From positions 12,623,686 to 12,687,685 of the forward strand of contig JAPXFY010000023.1 in assembly GCA_030674185.1 (NCBI GenBank): 64,000 bases of DNA, written 5' to 3'. Of the stretch, positions 1 to 11,172 are shown piece after piece; the stretch's first letter is position 1, and every line of letters begins with the position of its first letter. This stretch comes from Monoplex corrugatus. Its lineage: Eukaryota > Mollusca > Gastropoda > Littorinimorpha > Ranellidae. The notes under the pieces are model-generated. The model ran no database searches. It saw nothing but the letters and a program-made list of their open reading frames with translations, and had not been told where the DNA came from. Made by a program: the position numbers and the translations under genes.

Positions 1-163
1 GAGATTTCAGATGTCTGGAATGTTTTAGTTTTAAAGGAAAGCCACGGGCGATATGAAATTCGAGACAAAGGAACAGAGAATAAAAACGAATACATAGCTG
101 AAAAAACAAGATGAGGACAACAGTGTCGACCACCTGGTCCATACCAAGCGTACATGAAGACGC

Positions 164-427
164 GTGCATGCGCGCGCACACACACACACACATATATATA
201 TATATTATATATATATTGTGTGTGTGTGTGTGATATACACACACACACGCACGTACGCACGCACGCACAGACAGACAGACAAATGCCCCAAAACATACAG
301 ACACACAGAGAGACACATACACACGCAGAGATACAGACATACACAGACACAGACACACACACACACACACACACATAGACACACACACACAGAATCACAG
401 ACACAGACACACGCAGACAAAGAGACA

Positions 428-458
<31 letters not shown>

Positions 459-686
459 TAGACACACACAGAGAATCACAGACACAGACACACGCAGACA
501 AAGAGACACACAACACACACACATCACATACAACACACACACACACACAGATAAGACACATACATACAGACACAACACACAGGACACATACATACATAGA
601 CAAGACAGACAGACAGACAGAAACAGACAGACAGAGAGAGACAGACACACATACAGGCACACACACACACACAAAGACAGACACAC

Positions 687-721
<35 letters not shown>

Positions 722-880
722 GAGAGTGAGAGAGAGACAGATAGACACACACTCACTCACACACAGACACACATACACGCACACACACACAGCAGAGATA
801 CAGACATACATACAGGCACACAGACAGACAGATAGACAGACAGACAGGCACACACTCACAGACAGACAGACACACACACA
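164..880. repeat. compound (CA)n / (CAGA)n / (TATA) microsatellite
   Basis: About 700 bases built of CA dinucleotides, with islands of CAGA, a short TATATA stretch near 190-220, and GA steps near 600-650 and 720-740. Long open frames exist on both strands (Thr/His-rich one way, Cys/Val-rich the other) only because CA/GT repeats contain no stop codons. No gene is supported. Positions 1-163 and 881-1060 are ordinary low-copy sequence with nothing recognisable. Confidence 0.95.
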
Positions 881-1110
881 TAAACACCCCTCACCAAAAT
901 CAGGCAAGGTTGACAAAAATCCAGAGTGCATTATTTTGCTTAAAGTAGTTGTACTGTTTGATGCTGTTACTGGATATGATAATACTGCATGACAGTCAGT
1001 GACAAACCAAACAGTACAAGGCTTCAGAACGCTGCTCTTTCTTTGGAAGGTTTCTGTATCATTATGTTTGTATATATGTTCGTTTGTTTGCTTATTTGCT
1101 TCTTTATGCT

Positions 1111-1488
1111 AGAACAAGATTGAAGCAGCCGAAAGTGGTTTCTAAGAAGAATGTTGAGAGTTCCATGGACAGCAAAGAAAACAAACGAGACAGTCTTGAT
1201 GGAGGCAGACACAAGTAGATCACTCATAAGGAAGATTAGGAAAAGACAGGCAACATTTATAGGCCATTTTATGAGGAAGGGGGATTTGGAGCACCTGGTC
1301 ACAACGGGAAAGCTGGAGGGAAAGAGAGCACAAGGTAGACCCAGGGAGAAAATGCTGGACGGACTTGCAGAGTGGCTGGGGACGAGGGGTGGGTGGGAGA
1401 GATGCTTGAGGCAACGAGAGATAGAGACAGATGGAAGTCCATGATCGCCAATGCCATGCAGCAGGGCATCTGATGATGATGATGATGC
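1111..1488 (+). pseudogene. LINE ORF2 C-terminal fragment (copy 1)
   Basis: This is the 5'-truncated 3' end of a non-LTR retrotransposon reverse-transcriptase protein. The frame at 1151-1444 begins MLRVPWTAKKTNETVLMEAD and continues with KRQATFIGHFMRKG, LEHLVTTGKLEGKR and a GRPREKMLDGLAEWLG block. These are the order and wording of the region after the RT domain in the animal endonuclease-reverse transcriptase LINE group often mis-annotated as craniofacial development protein 2. Just upstream the frame breaks within the WFLRRML motif. The copy ends at a CATGCAGCAGGGCA motif followed by (TGATGA)n, which is a simple-repeat LINE 3' tail. RT and endonuclease domains are absent, so the copy is dead. 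The exact clade is not certain from this fragment. Confidence 0.85.
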
Positions 1489-1493
1489 GTGGT

Positions 1494-1975
1494 TTTTTTT
1501 TTTTTTTTTTTTGTATGTTTGTTTGTTTGTTGGTTCTTTTTGTTCGTTTGTTTGTTTTAGTAAAGTGTTTCGCGCGTAACAGCGACGCCCTTTACCTTTC
1601 GTTGTTCCTAGTTTGTTTGTTTCTTTGTTTGATGTTTGTTTGTAGATATGTTCCTTTGTTTGCTTATTTGCTTCTTTATACGTTTGGTTATTCAGTTAAG
1701 TGTTTATATCGCGCGGAACAGCGAGCGCTCTTAACCTTTTGTTGTTCCCAGTTTGTTTGTTTCTTTGATTGTTTGTTTGATTGATATGTGTTTGTAGATA
1801 TGTTCGTTTGTTTGCTTATTTCTTTCTTTCACATTTTATATTCTTTTAGTAAAGTGTTTATATCACGCAGAACAGGGACCGCTCTTTACATTTTGTGTTT
1901 CTAGTTTGTTTGTTTGTTTCTTTCTTTCTTTCTTGCTTGCTTGTTTCCTCTGTTATTTATCTCTGGAATCAAACA
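1494..1975. repeat. TTTG-rich ~145-bp degenerate tandem repeat
   Basis: After a run of about 22 T there are three degenerate copies of a ~140-155-bp unit. Each has a block like AGTAAAGTGTTTATATCGCG followed by GAACAGCGA, a pyrimidine-rich stretch and GTTTGTTTGTTTC (blocks start near 1558, 1695 and 1848). A second block, ATATGTTCGTTTGTTTGCTT, occurs near 1647 and 1798 and also at about 1063-1107, on the far side of the LINE fragment. The LINE therefore appears to sit inside this array. Confidence 0.75.
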
Positions 1976-2504
1976 ACACAAATGGAAGGCATATCAGTGA
2001 ACAAAAGAAAAGAAAGAAACAGACAGGAGGACAGACAGAGAGGCATCAAAAATAGAACGTCCAATTTAATCAATCAGCCTTTCTCCCAGACGACCTCACA
2101 AATAATATTACAGCACTCAGGGACAACCCTCATGCCAAAACATTTTCAGCCCAAACCAAATGTACCGGAAATGCATCAACGCGAGAAAAATGGCGGAACC
2201 GGAAACAAGTCCACGCAGTGTCAAAGTTCACACGGCAGTGACATTTATCTATCCCAATATGAATTACATTGATTTTCAAATTATACGGTCCCTTGTACGT
2301 GTGTTATCTACAGTTCTATTAGATACAATAACATACCGGTATCTCGTTTTTATTTTTGAAAGAACATGTTATATGATGCCCATCCCTTGATCAATGATTT
2401 CGGAAAACGATACAGAGGTCAGGTTCTATAAGAAACACCATGTTGAGATAACTGTTAATGAAATAATTGTCAAAGAAAAGAATTCTCGAAAGAATACTCG
2501 ACAA
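1976..2504. other. low-copy sequence, no gene seen
   Basis: AT-rich sequence without a convincing reading frame, splice module or repeat. Short open frames (up to 125 codons, running in from the TTTG repeat) have no recognisable family features. Confidence 0.6.
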
Positions 2505-4818
2505 ATAGAAAACACAAACAACAACAAAGCAAACAACAACAACAACAAACAACCAATCATACAAACAAGCAAACAATCAACAACAACAATCAAAACAACC
2601 AACATACAAACAAGCAAACAATTAACAACAAACAACAACAACAACAACAAACAACCAATCATATAAACAAGCAAACCATCATCAACAACAACAACAAACA
2701 ACCAATCATACAAACAAGCAAACCATCAACAACAACAACAACAACAAACAACCAATCATACAAACAAGCAAACCATCAACAACAACAACAACAAACAACC
2801 AATCATACAAAACAAGCAAACCATCAACAACAACAACAACAACAAACAACCAATCATATAAACAAGCAAACCATCAACAACAACAACAATCAAACAACCA
2901 ATCATACAAACAAGCAAACCATCATCAACAACAACAATCAAACAACCAATCATATAAACAAGCAAACCATCAACAACAACAACAATCAAACAACCAATCA
3001 TACAAACAAGCAAACCATCAACAACAACAACAACAAACAACCAATCATACAAACATGCAAACCATCAACAACAACAACAACAACAAACAACCAATCATAC
3101 AAACAAGCAAACCATCATCACAACAACAACAACCAATAACAAAACAAACCAAAACACAAACAAACAACAATCTCAAACCATCAACAACAACAACAATCAA
3201 ACAACCAATCATACAAACAAGCAATATCAACAACAACAACAACAACAAACAACCAATCATACAAACAAGCAAACATCAACAACAACAACAACAACAAACA
3301 ACCAATCATACAAACAAGCAAACCATCAAACAACAACAAAACCAATCAAACAACCAACAAATCACAAACAAGCAAACCATCAACAACAACACAACAACAA
3401 CAAACAACCAATCATACAAACAAGCAAACATCAACAACAACAACAACAACAAACAACCAATCATACAAACAAGACAAACCATCCAACAACAACAACAACA
3501 TACAAAAGCAAATCAACAAACACAACAACACACAATCAACACAGCAAACATCAACAACAACAACAACAACAACAACCAATCATATAAAACAAGCAAACCA
3601 TCAACAACAACAACAACAACAACAACAAACACAATCATACAAACAAGCAAAACATCAACATCACAACAACAACAAAACAACCAATCATACAAACAAGCAA
3701 ACCATCATCAACACAACAACAACAACAACAACAAACAACCAATCATACAAACAAGCAAACATCACAACAACAACAACAATCAAAACAACCAATCATACAA
3801 ACAAGCAAACAATCAACAACAACAACAACAACAAACAACCAATCATACAAACAAGCAAACCATCAACAACAACAACAAAATCAAACAACCAATCATACAA
3901 ACAAGCAAACATCAACAACAACAACAACAACAAACAACCAATCATACAAACAAGCAAACCAAACAACAACAACAACAACAACAAACAACCAATCATACAA
4001 ACAAGCAAACCATCAACAACAACAACAAAACAAACAACCAATCATACAAACAAGCAAACCATCAACAACAACAACAACAAACAACCAATCATACAAACAA
4101 GCAAACCATCAACAACAACACAACAAACAACCAATCATACAAACAAGCAAACCATCAACAACAACAACAACAACAAACAACCAATCATACAAACAAGCAA
4201 ACCATCAACAACAACAACAACAACAAACAACCAATCATACAAACAAGCAAACCATCAACAACAACAGCAACAACAAACAACCAATCATATAAACAAGCAA
4301 ACCATCAACAACAACAACAACAACAAACAACCAATCATACAAACAAGCAAACCATCAACAACAACAACAACAAACAACCAATCATACAAACAAGCAAACC
4401 ATCAACAACAACAACAACAAACAACCAATCATACAAACAAGCAAACCATCAACAACAACAACAACAAACAACCAATCATACAAACAAGCAAACCATCAAC
4501 AACAACAACAACAAACAACCAATCATACAAACAAGCAAACCATCAACAACAACAACAACAACAAACAACCAATCATACCAAACAACAAACCATCAACAAC
4601 AACAACAATCAAACAACCAATCATACAAACAAGCAAACCATCAACAACAACAACAATCAAACAACCAATCATACAAACAAGCAAACCATCAACAACAACA
4701 ACAATCAAACAACAATCATACAAACAAGCAAACATATCAACAACAACAACAACAATCAAACAACCAATCATATAAACAAGCAAATCAACAAACTTACAAA
4801 CAAAACAACAAACACAGA
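2505..4818. repeat. 2.3-kb (CAA)n-based minisatellite, ~45-52-bp unit
   Basis: About 45-50 tandem units of a variable (CAA)n run followed by ACAACCAATCATACAAACAA and GCAAACCAT. The unit varies in length through the number of CAA triplets. The plus strand has very little G, apart from one AAGC per unit. No unit contains a stop in any forward frame, so a 588-codon open frame (3055-4821) cycles through the three frame readings of the same DNA, namely an NNQSYKQANHQQ type, a QPIIQTSKPSTT type and a TTNHTNKQTINN type. That cycling shows indels are not selected against, so this is repeat DNA, not a Gln/Asn-rich protein gene. Confidence 0.93.
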
Positions 4819-5009
4819 TAACTATTATAGAGGCTTGGCTTGTGTAGAGATAGCGCTCTTTTACTCCCGACCAGTTTCAAATGTGAATGCTCGGATCTGC
4901 TCGAAACATAAATCTAACGTGAGAAATAATTGTATATACACAAGAGTCCATCCACCCGTCAGTAGGCACCTGATCCTGTTCGTGGTTAGTGAAGGTAAAA
5001 ACTCAGTGG

Positions 5010-6035
5010 ATGGGAGATGGACTTCACTCTCATTGTGCTGATCTAGAAGATGGGTCCACTCTTAGTGTGCTGATCTAGAAGATGGGATCCACTCTCATTA
5101 TGCTGATCTAGAAGATGGGATCCACTCTCATTATGCTGATCTAGAAGATGGGGATATCCACTATCATTATGATGATCTAGAAGATGGGATCCACTATCAT
5201 TATGCTGATCTAGAAGATGGGATCCACTATCATTATGCTGATCTAGAAGATGGGATCCACTATCATTATGCTGATCTAGAAGATGGGATCTACTATCATT
5301 AAGCTGATCTAGAAGATGGGATCCACTCTCATTATGCTGATCTAGAAGATGGGGATATCCACTATCATTATGCTGATCTAGAAGATGGAATCCACTCTCA
5401 CAATGCTGATCTAGAAGATGGGCTCCACTCTCATTATGATGATCTAGAAGATGGGATCCACTCTCAGTGTGCTGATCTAGAATAGAAGATGGGCTCCACT
5501 CTCATTATGATGATCTAGAAGATGGGGATCCACTCTCATTATGCTGATCTAGAATAGAAGATGGGCTCCACTCTCATTATGATGATCTAGAATAGAAGAT
5601 GGGATCTACTATCATTATGCTGATCTAGAAGATGGGGATCCACTCTCATTATGCTGATCTAGAATAGAAGATGGGCTCCACTCTCATTATGATGATCTAG
5701 AAGATGGGATCCACTCTCAGTGTGCTGATCTAGAAGATGGGATCCACTATCATTATGCTGATCTAGAAGACGGGATCCACTATCATTATGCTGATCTAGA
5801 AGATGGGATCCACTATCATTATGCTGATCTAGAAGATGGGATCCACTCTCATTATGCTGATCTAGAAGATGGGATCCACTCTCATTATGCTGATCTAGAA
5901 GATGGGATCCACTCTCATTATGCTGATCTAGAAGATGGGGATCCACTCTCATTATGATGATCTAGATAAAGGAAGATCTCTCTAAGCAATGGATGGGAGA
6001 TGAACTCCACTCTCACAATGATGATCTAGAGAAAG
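5010..6035. repeat. 33-bp minisatellite (GATCTAGAAGATGGGATCCA type)
   Basis: About 28 units of a 33-bp repeat containing GATCTAGAAGATGGGATCCA then CTCTCATTATGCT. Several units are 38 bp with a duplicated TAGAA, and the ends are degenerate. Units carry BglII-like/XbaI (TCTAGA) and BamHI (GGATCC) sites in register. On the minus strand 33 bp gives an 11-residue repeat (HLLDQHNESGS) in a 97-codon frame at 5659-5952. The 38-bp units break that frame elsewhere, so a real protein is unlikely. Confidence 0.92.
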
Positions 6036-6465
6036 GAAGGCCTCCATCACCTCATTCGTCTACGATTTCAAGGCTACAGGACAACCTACACCTTTACGTT
6101 TAATTGATAATTATGGATTGACGACATACAGACACATACAGATTTTAAGATATGTCTCTGGATAAATACGATTACAATGTTTTCTACTGTAATCAATGTT
6201 GTCATGTTTGATACATTGTCCAGACGGGAAGTGACGACACTGTTGTTCCTGTTTTTAGATGCAATCCTTTTTCTGTTGCAGTTTCTTTCTTGCCAGGGTA
6301 CATTTCCGGTCCATTTGGCGTTGGCTTAAGACGACCTGGTGCAGTTTCGCCACTTAGTCATGTTTCATAACTACTGAGGTGGTTTGAGAGAAAGGTGATG
6401 GATATTTTAGCTGTTGTGTGCGTGTGTTATGTATCTGTTTTGTTGTTGTTGTTTTTGTTGTATGT
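6036..6465. other. low-copy sequence, no gene seen
   Basis: Mixed-composition DNA between the minisatellite and a CT tract. No family, splice pair or repeat is recognised. Confidence 0.55.
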
Positions 6466-6590
6466 TTTCCTCTCTCTCTCTCTCTCCCTTTCTTTCTCTC
6501 CGTCGTTCTTTTCCCTCTGTGTCTGTCTGTCTCTTTCTTTCTTCCCCCCCCCCCCTCTCTCTCTCTCTCTCTCTTCCGCACACCTCCATT
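6466..6590. repeat. (CT)n / poly-C microsatellite
   Basis: Interrupted (TC)n with a run of about ten C near 6543-6553. Polypyrimidine on the plus strand. Several overlapping frames cross it but none shows a protein family. Confidence 0.9.
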
Positions 6591-7235
6591 ACCGTATTCA
6601 TATTTTCGATCCGAGTTATTTCTGGATGGATCCCAGATCACATGTTCTGCTCAGATCCAAATCATCGATGGCTGGACGGGGTTTTTGAAAAGTGATCCTA
6701 ACCCAAATCAAACTCTACAGCCTGCGAAAGACCTCATGTGTGTATGGAGGAGCGGGGAAGGGGGGGGGGGGGTGAATAGATGACACGGTATTGATTTTTA
6801 AAACTGTTGAGGCTTCGATTCTGGAGCCAGCACAATGGCATGAGTACAATTATATGCATGAAAAGAACTTGTCATCGGTCCTCTAGCGATATTTTCTCCT
6901 GTATTCTGAGCGATGTTTCCACCACGTTTTTTTTTTTTTTTTGCCCAAGATATGCAGGCTTTGCGTGACTGCACAAATTGCACGCTTTGCCTTTGGCGGG
7001 TTACCCCTCCATGTGCAGTCATACTCTTTTGTCTGGCTGTAAGGAAGTTTCAATCATCTCTGAACATCGTCTTCTGATCGTTTCTATTGTTTGGTTGGTC
7101 AGTTAGCTGAATTCACAGTCTAAAACTAGAGATCTGATCGTCTGGCACAGTTCGTAAAAGCTGACCTGTTACTTGCCTATTTGAATGCTTCACTCCTTCT
7201 GGTGATGTCAGTTTAGCGTTTCACTTGGTTAGTTA
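6591..7235. other. low-copy sequence, no gene seen
   Basis: Contains a poly-G run near 6757-6770 and a poly-T run near 6928-6942. No supported gene or element. Confidence 0.5.
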
Positions 7236-7239
7236 TGTT

Positions 7240-7540
7240 GTGATTCAGACCTTTATTTATTTACTTTATATGTATGTCTTTTTTGAAGGGAAGATACACA
7301 CATACACATGTCATTTACATGTAACCAAGATTATTCCAGCAGTAGGCTGATAAAATACCAGTATGAAATATATACTAGGTAAAACATAGTCTAGGTAGGG
7401 CCTCAGGACCTGACCAGCTCATGTGTTTGTGTGTAGGCTTAAGGCTTGTGCCATGATCACCATACAAATGGCACCTGTGACGTTATAGTATATGGAATTC
7501 GTTCCGAGCGCAGACATCATCTTGAGAAACTGAAACTTAG
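7240..7540 (-). repeat. dispersed repeat B, copy 1
   Basis: Shares blocks in the same order with 62815-63025: GATACACACAT, CTAGGT-GGG-CCTCA, GTGCCA and a terminal ATGGAATTCGTTCCGAGCG-like block followed by GAAACTGAAAC. The terminal block also recurs at 19146-19195 (ATGGAATTCGTTCCGAGCAC). This is an interspersed element of unknown class. Strand is arbitrary. Confidence 0.5.
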
Positions 7541-7980
7541 TGTTTCACTGTTCTCATCCCACCGACCATTTGCACTTCAAGATTTTACCACGTTAAAAGG
7601 TTTTGTGCAGCCTCAAGGAATCAACAAGATCCATCATTGGCAGATGTGGGTAGAGCGTATACGGAACTGCTCAAGTGCGCTGAATTTTTCTGGAACAATT
7701 CGTGATTCGGGTTTCCGGTTTCATGTTGTCCGTCTGTAAGTATGCTTGTCTCAAATCACGACTTTCATTTCTTCAGTTTGTGAGACTTTCATCTGTTGGC
7801 TTTGTCAGCTGTGTGGGCTTTTCATTTCCTGGGCTTACGAATCTATTCTTATATTTCCTGCTTTTGTGGGTTTTCCATTTCTTGGCTTTATGATTCATTT
7901 ATGTCCTCGTCAGTTTCCGTTTTAGAGAGTCGGCTATGGTTGGGAATGGATCCTCTGAGTGCTGACTATGTTGTGTGGCT
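7541..7980. other. low-copy sequence, no gene seen
   Basis: Short open frames on the plus strand (63-97 codons) have no recognisable domain. No other structure was noticed. Confidence 0.45.
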
Positions 7981-8175
7981 TCCATGATAGAGTCTGTTAT
8001 ACCTTGTGGTTATCTCGGGAGAGACTAAGGCTAAGGGAGTAAACCCTGACAGAAAATCACCCCTGCTGCCTTGTGGGTTGTCGTAGGAACGACAAAGACT
8101 AGCGGAGAGTCCGCACAAAAAAACGATGGAAGGCAACGGGAAACTACCATCGTATATTTCCAAGTCAATCATAGC
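7981..8175 (+). other. possible LINE/SINE 5' segment
   Basis: Contains GGAAGGCAACGGGAAACTAC near 8129-8148. A very similar phrase is common near the 5' ends of RTE/BovB-type LINEs and related SINEs in animals. No coding region follows in frame. The assignment rests on this one motif and is weak. Confidence 0.2.
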
Positions 8176-8189
8176 CAGCCTCCCCTCTC

Positions 8190-8350
8190 TTTCCTATATA
8201 CACACGCAGAATGTCAAATACGCGCGTTAAAGATTTTGTTAGTGACGCCAGTGTCTTATGAAAACATAAACCTAGTCAGAATTGGGGTACACAAGAATTG
8301 GGGTACGCAGACTATGCGGCAACATGCGGCCTGCACAGTGTGGACAAAAT
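8190..8350 (+). mobile_element. SINE body fragment
   Basis: The stretch AATGTCAAATACGCGCGTTA, then AAGATTTT, GTCAGTGT-like and CTTATGAAAACATAAA aligns with the body of the tRNA-derived SINE at 33612-33873 (AATGTCAAATATGCATGTTA, then GTCAGTGTCTGGCTTATGG). The tRNA-related head is missing here, so this is a 5'-truncated copy. Confidence 0.55.
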
Positions 8351-8449
8351 GACATAAAAACACTGGATGACTGTTGGCTGCCCATCGTACTGCTCTAGTC
8401 CCTCTGGTGGTGTGAGTTCCGTGTTTCATAAGTCCCTGTCTCTAACTGT

Positions 8450-8812
8450 TCCCAGGACAGCAAAGAAAACAAACGAGAAAATCTCGAAGGAGGCAGACAC
8501 AAGAAGATTATTAATAAAGATTAGGAAAAAGACAAGCAACATTAATAGGACATTTTATTAGGAAAAAGACAAGCAACATTAATAGGACATTTTATGAGAA
8601 GAGAAATTAGAGCGCCTGGTCATAATAGGAAAGCTGAAGAGAAAGAGAACACCAAATGGACCGAGATAGAAAATATTGGATGGACTTGTAGAGTGGCTGA
8701 GGACAGAGAGGGTGGAAGATGTACTTGCAGCGACAAGGGATAGATTCGTATGGAGGGCCATGATCGCCAACGCCATGCGGCAGGGCACATGATGATAATG
8801 ATGATTATGACT
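8450..8812 (+). pseudogene. LINE ORF2 C-terminal fragment (copy 2)
   Basis: Same LINE 3' end as at 1111-1488: a TAKKTNEKISKEADTRR-like reading, then KLEGKR/GRPRE-like and EWL-like segments in changing frames, ending in CAACGCCATGCGGCAGGGCA followed by a (TGATGA)-rich tail. A 39-base segment around 8520-8596 (ATTAGGAAAAAGACAAGCAA plus neighbours) is tandemly duplicated. Frames are broken, so it is a dead copy. Confidence 0.8.
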
Positions 8813-9170
8813 TCTTACCTTCCCTATTTCGCTTGACAATACGTACTGATTTTGTGTATGCACAAAAAGACTGTCAGATAATGGCATAGCTGGTTACAGT
8901 GCGTGTAAAATTGTCCAAGGGAGACAAATCCCTCTTGAACAAAACATGCACTTTACACCCTGAGTGCAAAGCTGTATGGACTGAGTAATGGAGTCTTATG
9001 ATGGGAAGTGATGGGTTTCCCTGGTGATATTAACATTTTGTTCTGCAATGATATAAATGTTACAGTTCGTACTGCCAAATGCAGTTTGCAACCGTAATGT
9101 TTGATTTCATATTTCTCTCTGCGTATTTTGAAAATAGAATTATTTTGTGTTCCGGAAAGGGAAGAATAGT
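8813..9170. other. low-copy sequence, no gene seen
   Basis: No recognisable element between the LINE tail and the GT tract. Confidence 0.5.
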
Positions 9171-9181
9171 TGTGTGTGTGT

Positions 9182-9230
<49 letters not shown>

Positions 9231-9430
9231 GTGTGTGTGTGTGTGCACGCGTGTACGTGTGCGTGTATGTGTCTGTGTGTGATGACGATGTACTTTAGAT
9301 GTACTGCTGTTTCACTGGTGGCATTGCTGTTTGTTGTGATGTTTGCTTCCTGCTGCTGGGAGGTGACGTTTCTCTTCTTCTTGTTATCATCATCATCATC
9401 ATCATCATCGTCGTCGTCATCATCATCATA
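9171..9430. repeat. (GT)n and (ATC)n microsatellites
   Basis: (GT)n with minor interruptions at about 9171-9280, and (ATC)n/(GTC)n at about 9386-9430. Between them is roughly 100 bases of unremarkable sequence. Confidence 0.92.
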
Positions 9431-10002
9431 TTCGTAGCAGAATGGTATTGGCAGTGGCAATCGTAATGGTCGTAGCAGCAGCACCAGCAGCATTATAATC
9501 ATTACTACTGTGCGTATTGGTTGTTGTTATCAATTACTCGAAACATGACAAAGCGTTTGAATTTGAGTTTGCTCTAGAATGATTCATAAGGATAACACAA
9601 TTCCATATGCGCTCCACTCAAATGAACCGATGATAGTCTGGCAAATTCCTCCCTCAATCTATGCAAACCTTTAACATGCTGTTAAGATCTTGGAACTGGG
9701 AGCGGGCATGTAGGGAAAGAGACGTACTAAAGACAGCTGACACTAAGAGGATACTTGGAGCATTCAGCTGGGCAGCTAACAGACCATTTTGTTTCATTTT
9801 GCGAGCTGAGATTGACCTAGATACTTCAGATCTTGAATCCAACAGAGACAAACAATCTTCAGAAACAAACATTTTACTCTTCTGTTGCTTCTATCAGCAT
9901 CCGCTAAGCTGAAAAATTAGAGTACGACAAAGTATGGTCTTCCTGAGGAAAGCACTCTAAATGTCGGCATAAACTTGAGTTTTCTTGGCGATACCTTTAA
10001 CG
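9431..10002. other. low-copy sequence, no gene seen
   Basis: An 83-codon plus-strand frame at 9661-9912 (WNWERACRERDVLKTADTKR) looks protein-like but has no family match that I can name, and no obvious splice context. Otherwise unremarkable. Confidence 0.4.
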
Positions 10003-10061
10003 CACAGACAGACAGACAGACAGAGAAACAGAGCGAGACAGCGAGAGCGAGAGAGAGGAGG

Positions 10062-10130
<69 letters not shown>

Positions 10131-10165
10131 GACAGAGAGAAAGAAACAGACACAGAGAATAACGA
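10003..10165. repeat. (GA)n / (CAGA)n microsatellite
   Basis: A CAGA-type repeat followed by near-pure (GA)n and then CAGA again. Polypurine on the plus strand. Confidence 0.93.
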
Positions 10166-10599
10166 ATAGGAAAAACACAATGATACGACATGGCCGTCTA
10201 AAATGTTGCGCGATACACGGATGTAAATTAACATCCAGCAATGAATTTCGTGAATGATTAGACCTCTTGTGTGTTTGAATAGTATGTGATGCAGGAGAGT
10301 GATTTTGTTACAGGGCATCGACCTTTTCATTATAATCTTATTCAATTACTGGTGCCTTCCTCTTAAATCCAAATGATTATCAGAAGTCTTCCTTTTTCTC
10401 GAGGGTCATCTCTCCATTGCAATCATCGAGGTAAATCTGTGTTTGTCAATATTGATACACATCAGGAAAATGTTACTCATTTGATTACATAGCGAATAAT
10501 AGGTCTCAGAAAAAGAACTGGTCTCGTTTCTACTTGCGTAAAACAAATAAATACCATGGCATAGTATCTTATTATCACTGGTTAGTCCAATTGTTATTG

Positions 10600-11172
10600 T
10601 TATTCAAAGACCAGCCGACTGCGTAGACCCATATCTGGGCTACAACCGCTTCATAACATAAAAAACTACAACACGAAAAAAAAAAAGAAAATTAAGTAAA
10701 CATATCGATGCATTCGCGCACATAATCTAAGGACATGTTCCCGGTGTTGACCACTTCGTCCAATTTATCGCAAAGGGGATTTAAAAGAAAAACACCTCTA
10801 AATACAAATATAAGCATATCTAAGGACATCAAAACATTAAGATTTTATGTAAAAAAAACCAACCCAGGCATAAATTACCTAAAATTTCTTCCACATATCT
10901 CAGCTCTCTAGAGTCAAAACTCCATTTAATAGATGTACGGAATTATCAATCCTTAGAGAAAGTGCGTAAGACTTTATAGAACACATACAGGTGAATGTAC
11001 CATTAAGGCAGAAAATGATGGGAAGAAATGATAGAAAGCAAAGGGACATTGCAGAAACAAAGAGAGTGACAGAAAAGGGAACATCTCTAGCACAGAATTT
11101 CCAGAAGTGGGAATATTATTTATATTGAAAGAGCCCCCAGGCATACCCACGGGTAGGGGGGGGGGGGGAGAG
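10600..11172 (-). mobile_element. dispersed ~560-bp family A, copy A1 (full length)
   Basis: One of five long copies of the same element (others at 37431, 41233, 42462 and 57066). On the plus strand it runs from CAGCCGACTGCGTAGACCCA to GAAAGAGCCCCCAGGCATAC next to a poly-G run. Shared landmarks are the ATCGATGCATTCGCGCACAT block, AATTTATCGCAAAGGGGATT, the ATTATCAATCC-AGAGAAAGT block and GCAGAAACAAAGAGAGTGAC. Read on the minus strand it starts near a C-rich TGGGTATGCC, has a TATAAATAATA-like box about 20-30 bases in, and ends GGCTTTAAACAA-like (GGTCTTTGAATAA here) plus simple repeat, as LINE/SINE 3' ends do. Orientation is inferred from that tail. It encodes no protein; class unresolved. Confidence 0.75.

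Noticed and set aside
164..835. Thr/His-rich and Cys/Val-rich long frames in CA/GT tracts (also at 9140, 11751, 19320, 38405, 44597, 46587, 48542, 50788)
   Set aside because: Stop-free dinucleotide repeats; no protein evidence.
3055..4821. 588-codon Gln/Asn-rich forward open frame (prion-like domain protein)
   Set aside because: It is a read-through of the CAA minisatellite. The peptide repeat switches among the three frames of the same DNA, so indels are not selected against.
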